This document shows, piece after piece, positions 35,655-48,444 of a stretch of DNA of 64,000 nt; position 1 is the first letter of the stretch, and every line of letters begins with the position of its first letter. The DNA lies in assembly GCA_002794775.1 (NCBI GenBank), contig NBAY01000026.1, positions 372,001 through 436,000 of the forward strand. The letters run 5' to 3'. This DNA comes from Porodaedalea pini (taxonomy: Eukaryota > Basidiomycota > Agaricomycetes > Hymenochaetales > Hymenochaetaceae). A program made the position numbers and the translations under genes. A model generated the notes under the pieces. That model saw only the letters and a list, made by a program, of their open reading frames with translations. It made no database searches and was not told where the DNA came from.

Positions 35655-37867
35655 ATGATCTCTTTTCTCTCTGTCTCGGTCGTGCAGCTTGGCGTCGCAT
35701 CGCTCACAGCTTTTCTTGTCGTGATCGCCTTGGTCTCCAGGATCGCCAAGGTAGGCGAATACCTTTCATTCACTTCAAACGATTCTGAGAAGATTCTCTG
35801 ACGCAGCCGAGAAAGAAATACGCCTCGCGCACACCTCCTATCGTCGCTATACCAGTTAGTAAAATAAATTGGGTATTGGCACATAAGCAATATTTAATGC
35901 GTGAAAAAAGGAACACGAGCTTTTCAAGAAGCCACGAGAAGTCTATGAAAGGGCGCTCGCACAGTACGGACCGGTGATCGCCGTCAAACGCAAGGGCCGG
36001 GTAAGTAGGGAAACCAAGATCTGTTCCAAATCTGACTGGGACATCGTTCAATTTGCAGCTTGAATACGTCGTCGATGAAAATCTGACGCATGAGGTTTTG
36101 ACGACAAATACCTCCTTCAGTTTTGAAGAAGGAACAGCATTTGTATGAGTTGTTTTCTTCGTTCCGAATGAGCGGCTCACTCTGTTCCAGATTCTTAACC
36201 TTCAGTACTTCAACAAACTCTTCACAGCGTTCTTCCTCGAGATTGACGACCTCGTTCGCAATGTGATCATCACTCGCATGCCGCTAGTCGTTGAACAAGG
36301 CAAGAACTGATTATTGATTTTACCATTCACTGGTATTGACAGGCTCTCGACCAGTGTTCCCTGCTTTCATGAAGCATGCGAATACGCTGATGCATGATTT
36401 AAGTCCCGGTCCCGGGGTGAAGCAAGAAGCGCGATACGTAGACGCGCTGGATCATACACATAGGAGCATTTCTGAAGCAATGGCTCTCGTCATACTCGGT
36501 CCAGTACGTCACACATATGTTGGGAATGAGACCCATCCCAGCGATGAGCTGACTTTATTATCAGCAATTTGTCAACCCGAGGAATCTGGAGGCCATCGAG
36601 AAAGTTGCGCATGATATGGCCGTGGTGACTGGTCTTTACCAAAACACGTCGTGGTGGGGCACGGCGTTCCCGAATACATGGCGTCTGCTTACCTGGTGAG
36701 ATCTCACTCGTGCCTACCACTCAGACTATCAGAATCTTAATACAAGGGTGCAGGGCAAGAGTGCTGTGCACCACTATTCCCTTGTACTATAGAGTCATCG
36801 GACTTGAGGTCTGGCGGAAGGTACGGTCCGAGTGTTACAGTCCTGAAGAAGCAAAGGGGAACCCTGAGCTGTACAAGGCGAGTTGATACCCTCTTCTTCC
36901 CGAGTTTGACAAGGATTAATATTGATTAAAGGGGAGTGTCCTTGACTATCTTGCATGTAAGAACGCCAGCGCCGTAAATGGCAAAGTCAGCTTCACTGCT
37001 TACTTGCGTATCACTATTCTTGTGCTCGGGTACATTTCAACTTCACTTATCTAAAGTTGTCACACTGAGTACGCTATCATCACAGTATCATCTTCGCCTC
37101 TGTTCATCAGACGTCCGTCTTCATGCGTCTCTCATGCTACATTTGTTCTCATCTTTTCTTTTGCATCCAGCGCGTCCGTAGCCGTTTGGATTTTGTATGA
37201 GCTCGCAAGCCGACCAGACTATCTCCCTGCTTTGCGGGAAGAGCTCTTCGAGAGTACAGAGATTGATCCTACAGCAGAGAATGTCGGCATATCTTATGAT
37301 GCTCTGCAGAATGCAGTACAGCTCGACTCTTTCATTCGAGAGGTAATGCGAACGAAAGGCGACACGCTCAGCACATGCAGAATGACGACTTCGGATATAT
37401 CCATTGGAGGATATACTATTCCTAAAGGTGAGTTCAAGAAGTCTTATACAGTGCTTCTCGTAAGCTCAATTTTCTTTACAAGGATACCTGGTACTTCCAT
37501 TGGCCTCCCTTTCCCATATGAGTGCACAATACCACGGTCCAGACGCCGAGGAGTTCAACGGAAAGCGCTGGATAGGGTCAGGAAAGCAGGCCGTTACGAT
37601 TAACACCACATATTTCCCCTTCGGACTTGGGCGTTGGGCCTGTCCTGGACGAGTGCTTGCTGTTGCTGGTGAGCGAACTCGAATATCATGACTTATCATA
37701 ATGTTGTATAGCTGACGAATGCAATAGAAATCAAGATGATCGTTTGGGCTATCATATGCCGCGGGACGCCCGTGCTGAAAGGCGACACCTATACCGTCCC
37801 GGATCCACTCAACGTAACTTCCGTCGCCCCGGAAGGCAAGATGACTCTGGTTCCGTATACATCGTAG
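35655..37867 (+). CDS. Cytochrome P450 (copy B)
   Basis: Predicted microsomal haem monooxygenase. Exons join to give an N-terminal anchor (MISFLSVSVVQLGVASLTA), a proline-containing hinge (ASRTPPIVAIP), HELFKKPREVYERALAQYG, LEYVVDENLTHEVLTT, the I-helix FASVHQTASVAVW, ExxR in FIREVMRTKGD, YTIPKG, and the haem loop FGLGRWACPGR with the Cys ligand. It ends with EIKMIVWAIICRGTPVLKGD and a normal short tail. It is paralogous to the P450 at 9269-11486 with the same intron plan; this copy has no visible break. The His-Gln-Thr I-helix is like the 'AxxHTTS' variant found in some fungal terpenoid/ent-kaurene-oxidase-like P450s, which suggests but does not prove a terpenoid substrate. Confidence 0.88.
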
Positions 37868-38637
37868 CCTGCACCCTTTCCCAGATATATTTTTAAATTG
37901 ATGGGTATTAGATACTGGACTATGTCTCTTTGTTTTCTCTGTACGGTTTTAGGAGTTGTAATTTACTCGGTGCTCGGCACGTGTACTACTGTAAGTTTGC
38001 TCAAAATGCAAGACTTCAGATAGGGACCCCGTGGTGATGCTTTCAGAGAGGTCTATCTTTGTATAAGAAGTGTCTAGAAGGGCACATGTCGCTGCAACCA
38101 GGATGTGCCACTCACGAACAAGGGCGAGATACACTTCTGAAGAAGCTAGGCTCCGTGAGAAGGTCATGCGCACTCGTACTTCTCCCTGTCCTGGTGACTG
38201 CTTCTCGATTACACGTCAGTAAAAATTTTGAGGGGGCTTTCTGCAGCTCCGACAGGATACTTCATGTCCTCTTTGATCTTTGGCCTGTCGTTCGATTAGA
38301 TAGACGTCGAAGCACTTGTTGTGAACCGTTCCTTATGAATGCTCCGATCTTCTTGAGCAGTTTGGACATTCAGTTTATTCTGGAGTCTTGACGGACCACA
38401 ACCACAGCATGGAAAAGCTGCACGCGATACAGAACAGGATACGGCCTTAGTGCCTGAGGCAAAGGATGGGACTAAGACGACATGTTACATTATTACATAA
38501 CGGACAAAATCTACGGTGCATATTTATAATGTCAAGCCGAGTATGCAACAAGCAGCGAACGCACAATGGATAGACAAGGAAAGTTGCCACAGACTATAGG
38601 TACAGTTATGTACTAAGAGCATAACGTATGTGCTGAC
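37868..38637. other. Convergent 3' intergenic region
   Basis: Shared 3' flank of P450 copy B (+) and seven-TM copy B (-). A 110-codon + ORF at 38059-38391 has no recognisable feature. Nothing else is seen. Confidence 0.45.
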
Positions 38638-40087
38638 TCACACCTTCGAGTGAGTAAGAGAGCTACCTGGCTTATCCCGAATATCTTCAAGAGGATAATC
38701 TCCGTTGTCCAAGTACGATCCTGTTGGTGTCCCGGTCGCATCGGTCTCAATCGTTCTGAAAACATTGGTGGTGCTGACAGCAGCTGTTGTCCCAGAGTTG
38801 TTATTTCTACCAATGTCGAGTGGTCCCTTCTTCTGAAGCCTTCCAATAGAGTGCGTAATGCCGAATCCGACGCGAACAATGATGAGAAGAGGTGTAGTAG
38901 CCTTCAACGGTGCGTTAGGAAGGATTCATCGTCGAGAACAAATGCTGTACGCACAGCAAGTTGAGTGGCCACATTGACAGCTGTCTCGAGCCTTGGGTCG
39001 CTCTTTGCAAACATACCGAGCAAAACGATCGACGAAAGCGTAAATATGGCACCAGATTCGACGATGGTAAAGATAGGCGCCAAGTATCGGTTGGAGGTCT
39101 GCGAGACTGATGACCACGACGTAACAAAAGAATCTGCGTGCCGACGGCCCATATACCAAAGACGACAAGCAATGCCGGCGGTCGTTCCAACGTTCACGAT
39201 GATCACAAGAATGTACGCCACTAGTGGAATCTTGCTTGAAAACGGGATCCCATTGACGCTCGTGCTGACCTCAGTTTCGAACAGGGCGAGAGCTGTAAAG
39301 CATCAATGCTATTAGACAAATAATTCCACAAGGAACCACGTTCGCGTAGCAACTCACCAAAATGCGTCATCTCAAGAAGGAACTGGTAAATGTGAAGCGC
39401 ACAGATCAGGCAAGAAAAAAAATGGAAAAAAATGTAAATTACCCACCGGAAGAATTGCGAGCATCCAATTGTTACCCCAGACAACATAGAGCCGCCATAT
39501 GAGGACGAGGTCCTGTGTCGTATCCTACAACAACACTTTGAGTCATGTTCAGCGCAAACGCAATGCAAGCATGCTCACAATGAATGTATATACATAGCCC
39601 TTGATCCTTTCCGTAGTCGAAGTGAAGCTAAGCCAGTAGAGAATCCCGGCACCTGGTATTCCTGTCTTCGGAGCGTCTATGAAGCAGTCTAATAGTTGTT
39701 TAAGCGATGCACCTATGTGCAGAGTGGCAAGTGCGAAGAAGAAGGAGCTTGTAGCGAGCAGCGGCCTGACCGATAATTAATAAACAATTAATAGATGTTT
39801 CGAAGCGTTGCACTCACCACTGTCCTGAGCTCTTCGACTTCTTCTGGAGTAAAACATACATGCACAAAACGTAAAGAATGATACTGTGAAAAGAGATATC
39901 GGATGACGAGTGACTTCACAGATCTGGGCCGACTCACTTCGCGCCTGTTAAACTTTCGTCAGCATTTCACTTTTGAAAAGTTATAGGAGACGTGCACACC
40001 GTACAGCATGGTCGATATCCATATTCCGATGAGGGAATATTTATCCAAAGGAGGGAGGGAGTAAGGGTTGATCTGTGTGGAAGACAT
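38638..40087 (-). CDS. Seven-TM membrane protein (copy B)
   Basis: Minus-strand paralogue of the gene at 27256-28862. It opens with MSSTQINPYSLPPLDKYSL, where copy A has MATAINPYSLPPLDKYSL. Seven hydrophobic segments correspond one to one, for example SSFFFALATLHIGASLKQL, PLVAYILVIIVNVGTTAGIA, IFTIVESGAIFTLSSIVLLG and PLLIIVRVGFGITHS. The tail is shorter and lacks copy A's glycine run, but keeps AVSTTNVFRTIETD. Introns lie at matching positions and I see no break. Function is unknown, as for copy A. The neighbouring P450 is on the opposite strand with facing 3' ends. Confidence 0.82.
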
Positions 40088-41355
40088 TGGGACAAGGACT
40101 GGTGAGAACGATTGCACAAAGATACGCAGTTTAAATGAGCATGCCACCAAATATAAATGTGTTACAGACTTTAATGGAGGAAACTGTAAGGGCTCAGGTG
40201 CTTCGCCAGCAGTGTGGGTATGGTCAGGGCGGTAATGTCAAGTGAGTCTTTCAAGGTTCTCTCACTTGATCCAATGATGTTGCCAAAACGGAGGTCTTCC
40301 CACTTCCTAATTCTGCTGAGGAAGAGAAGAAAATGTCCTGTCATTCGGATGGCTCATGTAGAGTTCACTCATGGATGAGTAGGTACTATCTCCACACCAA
40401 CAATCGAACCTGATGACGAAGATCTGTCAAAAAACTTCCGCATCATAAATTAGATGATTGGGATATGGCCATGAGAAAGTTGATAAACGGGCAGCCGTGG
40501 CAAGGAAAAACCTGCAGGTTTTGTTGGGCACGGAGCAGAGTGATAACTTGAAACTGACCACTCGAGCGCCGCAAATGGCGCAAAATTGCAAGAGTAGGGT
40601 GGAGGAAGCAGCCACAAATAGTTGCTCGTGACTCTCACACTAGAAGACGCTCCTCGAACGTATTCATGATTGTCTATCTGAGATGAATCGTCTCGAGAGG
40701 CTGGAAACTCGAACTCTACAAAAGTATGAGTCAGGCGGGCATCGACATCGACATCGACGAGCGTTGGCAGTGAAGATGAATCACTAAGCATCCAAAATTG
40801 TCAATGTGCAGATCTCATAGGGCAGCCTAGGAAACAGAGAATCCCTGTCGAGTGTACTTCAAGGACAGCTGGCGTCCTGTGTGGCGTGAAATCGTCTGAG
40901 CTCTTTCCGAATGAACGATTGGTCGAGACGCATTTAGACCAAGTGTAAGCTATAACGATGGGACGGAGTCGCCATTAGCGAAGACGTTGCAGAAGAAAAA
41001 CGTCTTATGTTCCAGTACAGTACGTAGGAGGGAACGTTGAATGTCGAACTTGAAGTTGAAGCTTGAAGTAGTATGTCCGAATTTGCCGCAAAGAGGTTTT
41101 TGTCATATGTATGACATAATCACTTACTCGCTCACTGACCACTACAGTAATCCAGAGTCTTGATCCAAGGAGAACACAAGAAGTACAGGAGGTACGACAA
41201 TAATACATTCTAAAATCATGATGAATTGAGTTTTCATGGAAAGCAGATACAGTTGAGTCCGAAAGAAAGGGAACTGAGTGGAAATGCAAACAATTGCAAA
41301 TGGTTCAACTATTTTCACCCAGCCTAAGCAAAGGTATACGGAAGGGACATTACGC
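40088..41355. other. Gene-free stretch
   Basis: Upstream of seven-TM copy B (-) and downstream of the WD40 gene (-). The short minus-strand ORFs show no domain. It should contain the promoter of the seven-TM gene. Confidence 0.4.
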
Positions 41356-44300
41356 TCATATGCATCCACCAGCATTCCACCAGCGCTGTTCCGCGCCCTT
41401 AACTGCCCACTCTGTAATACCATCGACGGTCGCGACATACATATACGCACCTCTCGGGTCGAATGCGACGCCTGCAACATCCAATCGGTCCGTCGACTCA
41501 ATGAGATCACGGCACGGTGGGAGGCTGTGAGGAGAAGCCGACGAAGAAGAGCTAGGAAATGACGTCGGGAAAGGTTGATCAGTCGTAGGTGCGGCGTTTG
41601 GTAAAGATGGAGGTGACGAGGGAAATGAGGGAGGCATGGACGTGATAGATGTAGCGGTGACAGCCGACAGAGCTGGAGATGTAGACGAAGAGATAGTCGC
41701 TTCAGTCCCTGTCCCTATTGAAGATGGCCCTGCCGAAGTATCCGACGTGGGTCCATCATCCTGAACAATCGCGTTCGGCTCCGCACAGTCCAACTCGGTC
41801 GCGTCTGAGTCGTCACCGTCGTCCCCATCTTCGCCATCAACATCCATTCTGTACGCGTCAATCGCACGAAGAGCTGCCTGCGCAGCGCGCATGTTGCGTA
41901 TGGATGGGGTTAGAAGAGAGTCAATGTCTCTTCCTCTACTTGCATCGGGACGTTCGCCATTTAGACTGCCAGCTTGTGCACTGGTTGAAGTTGTCGCTGA
42001 AAGCGAAGTCGAAGAGGTCGTCGACGCAGATGAAAAGCTTGGGCGGCGGTGCTCCGTTCCCTGCAGACCTGTACTCGAGACTGGCCGTTCGCTCTGTGAC
42101 CCATCAGCTCCAGCGTCCCCGCCTACTCTTGAGCGCACAGACGAGATCCCATGCACAGCTAGGACATTGCGTACATCCTCCTCAGACCGCGCACTTGATA
42201 GAGGAGGAATTACGATCGCCTCTGGTCCGGCATCACCTTCATTTTGTCCATGCTCTGAGTTCACTGCGCCAGAGCGAATTCGCTCGTACTCAGCCACATG
42301 ATATGCTGCATGCTCGTCAAGTAGCATGGTGGAGGACGTCCTCGCGTGTGCGCGCTCGGTGCCTTCTTGCTCTCGGTCAGCTCGCTCCCGCGCCAATCTA
42401 GCACGCCTTCGCTCCAGCATAGCAAGGGTTCTTTCTCGAGTAACCTGCATCCGGTCACGCTCATTTCGCATCCGCTCGAGCGCAGCATGATACGCAATAT
42501 CCTCCTCCATCTGCGCATCATCCCTCAAAGTTGAGCTTGGGTTCCTTCGGCGCCGCTCGTCTTGCTCTCCGTCCAATTCACGAAGCTCCCGCGCTCTCGC
42601 TCTCATGCGTATATGTTCGTTGATACGTTGGGCGAGCGCGACATGTCCTGTTCCATAAGTTCCATTCGCTATCGCCCTTTGGATGGTTGCCTCTGCATTT
42701 AGAATGTCGCCCTCTAATGCCACGTCAGCGAATGTACGGTATGCTGAAGGCTCGGGCGAGCGCGCAAAGGGGATGTTCGGACTCAACACGCGATCCGTTC
42801 CCGTATTCGACTCCGTGCCAGATGGCCTCGCCTCTGGAGGCATCAGACCCGTACGTCTGCGCCGCGGAACTGAGATACCGAGAGAACGTGCCTCAGAGCG
42901 AAGATCAGCTCGAGCACGGCGTACCATGTTGTCAACTTCTGCATTAATCTCACTTTCACTACTACCGGTAGTTGGACTAGGACCTATACCAGTGGCGCCA
43001 TCCATGGGACCATAAGGTAATGCTGACGCGTCAATCACGAAGCGCGGAAGATAGTCTGTATGAGTAGAAGTCACCCAGGGAGGCGTGTAAGACGTTCCTG
43101 TTGAGTGTACATGTCGTTGATTCGTTGTCGGAGCGGAGCTGACGTCGACTGACCAACCAGGAGGAAAAGGTGGAAGATTGGAGTTATCTCGAGGTAGTGG
43201 GCCAGAGGCGCTTGGCTGGACGTGTGGCACACGCAGGACGTCGTGTGTCGAGAATGTGTCTGCATCTATGATGTGTACGCGAGAGACATGCTAGATAAAG
43301 CATGAACATAGTTGTCGAATTTAGCTCTGTAAATATGAAAGATGATAGTAAATACAAGGCTCACTTCCGTAAAGACAAGAAGTTCCCGTCCACTCGCATT
43401 CCGAGCGAACTTCAAAGAACGCACGCCCCAAGGCGGTGCGCCTCCAGTGAAGTCAAGCAACACACGTTGCACATCCGAGTTCAGAGTCCCATCCTCACCA
43501 GCCTCCCTATCGCCCCTTGGACCCGTCTCCCACCCAGCGCCAGAAAGTGGCTCCTTACTTCTTATGTCCCAAACACGAACCGCACCCTCCTGACTCGCTA
43601 CAGCGAAACGCGTGCCATCCGCACTCCATGCGGTTGTAAAGCAAGCGGGTGGGACCTCCACACCTGTGACTTCGTTGTAGTACGGATGAGCGCCCGCAAG
43701 AACCCACGCGCCATTGACAAAAGCGAAGGGGAGGTATGCTGCTGAATCGTGATAGGCTTGGTGGCCTGGATAGGGTGGAAGATATGGACGCGTCGTTGAT
43801 TGTGAGGGTGGAGGAGAGCGGAGAGTGGGGAGAGGAGCAGGAACAGGGACAGTATATGTTGCAAGCGGCTCGAAAAGGAGTGACGTGCCGTCGCGTACAG
43901 GAAGGATGCGGTGAAGGTAAATTGTCGAAGCGTCTCCGCATGAGAGGACAGTTGAGCCATCCGGAGATATCGAGGCTAACAAGGTAAGTAAAACAATTTA
44001 GCGGGAGGTAAAATGGTGCGCAATACTGTGGGGACTTACTGTGATTCACTGGAACTGGCAGCCTCAAGCACCCCACCCGCTCATACCGCACAATTCGTTC
44101 AAGACCATGTTCTCCCCATCCTTCGCCTTCGCATGCCCCTCGTAGCCCATGGTCATGCCGCAAATACCGCGCATTGATGATGTGAGCCTGTGGACGCTGA
44201 GGCGTCGAGCGCCTAAGACCTTTTCGCGCGAGGCTGACGTCGAAGAACTTGACCGTGCAGTCATTGTTGCTTACAACCAGACGCGGAGACAGAGCTTTGA

Positions 44301-45189
44301 TTTCTGCGCCTTCGCTGAACGTGTGATCAGCAGGAGCGGGAGGCACGTAGAGCAGTACATTGTTATTGATTGAGCCGACAAGAGAGGATACGTGCTGCCA
44401 AGATGACGTGGAATAACCTGCAGCGTCCTCTTCTTCCTTGACGTCCTGTACAGCGCTCTCCTTGTCCATATCAGTCGAATTTTCCGCTGTAGACATCGAG
44501 CCACCAGCTCCTTGTTCGAAAGAACGCCCGGTCAGGATAGTCTTTCCCTGTCGAGTGCGTCTCGGAGTGTATATATAAAGTGCAAGGAAGAGCTCAGCAT
44601 CTTGGCCACCAGCAGCAAGGAGGATCACGTCTTTTCCTGAGGGACATGACGAAGCAAGCCGTAATGTTGAGAGGGTTACAGGAGTGAATGTCAAGAGTGC
44701 AAGTGTTCGCTGTAGCTGCAATTTAAGAACAAGAACAATATTGGGACATTAAATTCGAGTTGAGCTAAGGCACAAGACGCACCGAAGGTATATTCGAGAG
44801 AATATCTTGTTCGATTATGCTGTTCTCGCTGACATACCAAAGGACTCCACGCTCCGCAGGACAGACCATCAAGTCGCGTAGTTGCCTACACGGATGGCAA
44901 ACGTTCTTCTTCAATATCTGAATCGGAAGAACAGATGGAAACATACACATGGCTGATCCTAACACTAGCAGGAGCCGACGCTGTGGGTTTAGGCGAGACT
45001 AGTTTAGGATCGGGGTGGGGGCGGGGCAGATGTTGCGTGAGTGTCATTGCTTCGGTGCGATGAACGGGATCAGTCAAGGTTCTGTATTGCTGCGTAATGT
45101 CGAAATCGGGAAGCCTAAGTATGCGTAGATATGATTGTGGCTCGAATGACAATGATGCTCGTACTTCAAGCGTTGTGGCCGTCGGTCAT
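41356..45189 (-). CDS. WD40-repeat protein with a long disordered insert
   Basis: The gene reads from about 45189 downward; the precise start is unresolved because the ATG at 45189 is not in frame with the first coding stretch (TLEVRASLSFEPQSYLRIL, then DFDITQQYRTL). Propeller-like pieces follow in order: GVLWYVSENSIIEQDIL, LLAAGGQDAELFLALYIY, LVVSNNDCTVKFFDVSL, ISPDGSTVLSCGD, AWSADGTRFAVASQEGAVRVWDI and WGVRSLKFA. Then comes a roughly 560-residue low-complexity Ser/Arg/Glu-rich section, partly coiled-coil-like (AQMEEDIAYHAALERMRNE). One last WD-like strand set, VAGVAFDPRGAYMYVATVDG, is at the C-terminus. The layout resembles fungal DUF2415-type WD proteins. Role unknown; probably a scaffold. 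It looks intact and conserved. Confidence 0.72.
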
Positions 45190-46050
45190 GGTGGCCAGCA
45201 GCAGTTGCAGTTCGCTCCGAACTCAGCAGTCGCGACTCGGAGGTAGCCGAACTGTGCCGCAGTGCACGTGCTCGCCGTCGTCAAGTTGAATCCGGATTTG
45301 TTCATGCCAAGATTCGAGTCTAACTTATTTTTTCAGAGGAAAAACCGTTCAGATTTGACATCTTCAAGGTACCTTCAGGCTGATATGTCGTGTTTTTCTA
45401 ACAGAGTTAAAGGAATAATTTCCTGAATTTGATGAGACCAGAACGAATGAAGACAGGTTCAGCCTTACAGCAGCTGTTTCTGGTAGCGGAAGTTTCTGTG
45501 GACAAGCTTAAGAGAAATCCCTTGAGCTGAACGTGGGTAGTTCGATGAATACGTAGTTGGAACACTGCATGACTTCTGAGCTTGCGTCGACAAAAGCGAG
45601 AAGCGAAAAGTTTTCTACTAATTGGCAAACGCAGGAAAGACGAGACGCATCGGTTTACTCAGAATCTCCTCCATGTTAAATCATTCAGCGGAACCAGTAT
45701 GAAGATAGCAAAAGAACACTTGTTGTCGGATAAGTATGTGAAGAAACCAGTCGTGTAAAGTTGTTGAGGATATGCATATGGTGGTGAATCAAGCGTTGCC
45801 GACTGGCCAAGTTGGCCAAAGCTCAACTAGAGGTTCCGCTCCAAGACAGCAAGGCCGATCGTTAAAATTCTGAAGTCGTTCGTACGACTAGCTTATACTT
45901 ATCCGAGTATGCTCCTATTCGTGTGTTGTAGTAAACAATTTGTAAAGTAATGATGTGGCAAGATACAAGGTCGTCGTCGTCATCGCCGCGCGTCTGTTTC
46001 GACGCGGCGGGACATGATGGCACTCTCACCCATCTCAGCTTCCAACCACC
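45190..46050. promoter_or_regulatory. Divergent intergenic region between the WD40 gene and DSK2
   Basis: This 861-bp region separates two oppositely oriented genes and should hold both promoters. I see no gene in it. The sequence right before the DSK2 ATG (CCAACCACC) is a good fungal start context. Confidence 0.5.
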
Positions 46051-47600
46051 ATGGCCGACACCGATTCATCAGCACCTTCGTCGTCGTCCCCACAGATAGA
46101 CATAAACATAAAGGGTTCGCACCACTATATTCTTCCTTGTCGTTACACGCAGCTGATCATCGAATGTTTCCCGCCGATGTCCGACTAACATATCCGCTTG
46201 CTTGTCGATGCGCAGGTCCGGATGCAAAGCTGCAGATCAAAATCTCGCTTGACAAAACTGTCGCCGACCTCAAGCAGGCAATATCTACCGAATCCGGTGT
46301 CGAAGCAGACCGCCAAAGGCTGATTTACAGCGGTGCGTCTCGTCTCTGCTCGTACTTCCGCCAGCTGATTCTGACATGCGCCTCCTTCCTCAAACTTAGG
46401 TCGAGTACTCAAGGTGCGTCCCATTTCACTCTCACTATCGCAATTTTCTCATCTTCCTCCTTTCAGGATGAGGAACTGCTTTCGACGTACAAGATACGGC
46501 CTTCCGATACCATCCACATGGTCAAGGGCGCCGCACGCACCGCTGCCGCCGGAGCTTCGTCCTCAGGCTCCGGATCGACGGCGGTACCGCAGCAGCTGCC
46601 GACGATGCAAGCCGGGCAGAACCCAAGCGATCCGCTTACGCTTCTGAATGGACCGATGGGCCACGGGCTGCTCAACTCGAGCTTCAACCCGTTCGCAGAG
46701 ATGGGGTTGAATCCAGGCGATCCGAACATGGTGCGTCTCGGTCCACTTTCCTACAAACGGTTCTCGCTAACTGTTGCGAGCAGATGCAAGGCATGCTCGA
46801 GAATCCCGCGTTCCTCCAGCAGATGAGCTCGCTGATGTCGAACCCGGCCGTGCTCGACCAGATCATCAGCTCGAACCCGCAACTCGCAGCCATGGGTCCG
46901 CAGGCGCGCCAGGTCATGCAGAGCGATGCCTTCCGGCAAATGATGTGCGTCTCATCTCTTCGTATCGGAGAGACTGCAACGCTGACGCTGATACCGTCAC
47001 GCATACAGCTCGAACCCACAGGCACTCCAGTCAATGATGCAACTGTCCCAGCTTATGGGTGGTGCAGGCGGTGCGAGCCCCTTCGGCGGCGGCGGTGCCA
47101 GCGCGAGTGCCTTCCCCGCACCCGGCCTCCCATCCACCGCCCAGCCCCAAACGCCCCAATCCCCACAATCCCAGAACGCACAGTCTCAACCGCAATCACC
47201 CTCTGCGCAGCAAGCACAGAACCCCTACACAGCGCTCGCGAGCCTTCTGGGATCGATGCCGCCACCTCAACAGGGCGCAGGCGCAGGTACAGGCGCGGGT
47301 GGCGCGCCATTTGGTGCAGTTGACCCCGCGCTCGTTCAGAGCCTTCTTGGCGGGATGGGCGGCTTCGGAGGCTTCGGAGGGGTAGGCGCAGGTGCAGGCG
47401 CAGGCGCGACGGGGTCAATGGGCGCGGGGACACCACAGCCAGCGGACACGCGCAGCCCCGAGGAGCGCTTTCAGGTACAGCTCCAGCAGCTGCAGGACAT
47501 GGGCTTCAGTAACGCGGCACAGAACGTCCGTGCGCTGCTTGCGACCGGTGGAAATGTGCATGCTGCAATTGAGTATATTCTTGGCGGCGGCGGGCTTTGA
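46051..47600 (+). CDS. DSK2: Ubiquilin/Dsk2-type ubiquitin shuttle protein
   Basis: Delivers ubiquitinated proteins to the proteasome and acts as a chaperone. The N-terminal ubiquitin-like domain ([40 protein letters not shown]) is followed by a Ser/Gly-rich linker. STI1-like motifs come next ([32 protein letters not shown]), then a Gln/Ser/Gly/Ala-rich linker with GAGAGAGA repeats. The C-terminal UBA domain is [20 protein letters not shown] and [20 protein letters not shown]. The domain order and UBA at the very end are exactly those of Dsk2. Five short introns join in frame, the first right after residue 21. A conserved housekeeping gene that marks the window as nuclear eukaryotic. Confidence 0.95.
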
Positions 47601-47821
47601 TCGGACAGGGAGAGCGAGCACGTTGTGAGATGGTCGACTGTAGTGGAGACTTTTCGTATATGTATTTCTGCATTCCTGTTGTGTTAGATCCTCCCAGCCT
47701 CGCGTGTTCACGACGAGCGTCTCTGTTGTCCTATCAAAATATTGGATACGAGGCTCCAAAGTTGTTCGTATGGCGATAGAGTTGAGACTCCGTAATTTTA
47801 TATTTTAAAGCTTTGTACGGT
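47601..47821. other. Short 3' flank of DSK2
   Basis: Between the DSK2 stop codon and the tRNA. Nothing notable. Confidence 0.5.
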
Positions 47822-47917
47822 GATTCAGTGGTCTAGCGGTTATGATATCTGTCTAACATTGCTGACCCTAGTGGTCCTTTACACAGATGGTTCCAGGTTC
47901 AATTCCTGGCTGAATCA
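47822..47917 (+). tRNA. tRNA-Val (anticodon AAC) with a canonical intron
   Basis: The acceptor stem GATTCAG pairs perfectly with CTGAATC, followed by discriminator A. The T arm is CCAGG-TTCAATT-CCTGG. The anticodon stem TCTGT (47848-47852) pairs with ACAGA (47883-47887). The loop C-T-A-A-C-A / C gives anticodon AAC. An intron of 23 nt (47859-47881) sits between positions 37 and 38, where nuclear tRNA introns lie. The D arm GTCT/AGCGGTTAT has a weak stem, as in other eukaryotic tRNA-Val. The terminal CCA is not encoded, as expected for a nuclear gene. Confidence 0.88.
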
Positions 47918-48444
47918 ATTTTATTGTTGCTTGCTTTTTGAGTCAAAATTTACATATTGTATTCAGCAGCATTGGAGTCCAATAGCACAAACAGCACCTT
48001 TAAGACTTTTTCGGTCAGCTTCCACAACTGCTTTTGCTTGACTAACAATACTAATGAGGCTACCCTACTCACGACGTGCTTATATTGGCAAGCAAGTCCC
48101 GGTGGCTCAGCATTATTGTTTTCCGCACTGATGAGAAACCAGGTAAGCAGCGAACCAATATGCAATGAGTTCAGTTACACCTTCATATCTGGCAACATTC
48201 ACTAGGTTAGAATTATATCTAAAGTGCGCGAAAGGATACTAAGACATGTACATCTGGCAGATTGAACTTCCCAGGCTTCTGTGCAAATGTACTGAATCAA
48301 GCGTTTATACAAAATACGAGAACTAATCCACTGCATACAAATACGCAAGACAGATGGAACAAGATAACAGATCGCGGCTCGATAAAAAATCGTACTTGTT
48401 CCAAGAAATACGCCTTGCTCCCCTCCTCTTTATTATTCCGACAC
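47918..48444. other. Intergenic, tRNA to thaumatin-like gene
   Basis: No gene supported. A T-run for Pol III termination is not clearly present: TTTTATTG at about 47920 is the nearest. The right part is the 3' flank of the minus-strand thaumatin-like gene. Confidence 0.4.
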
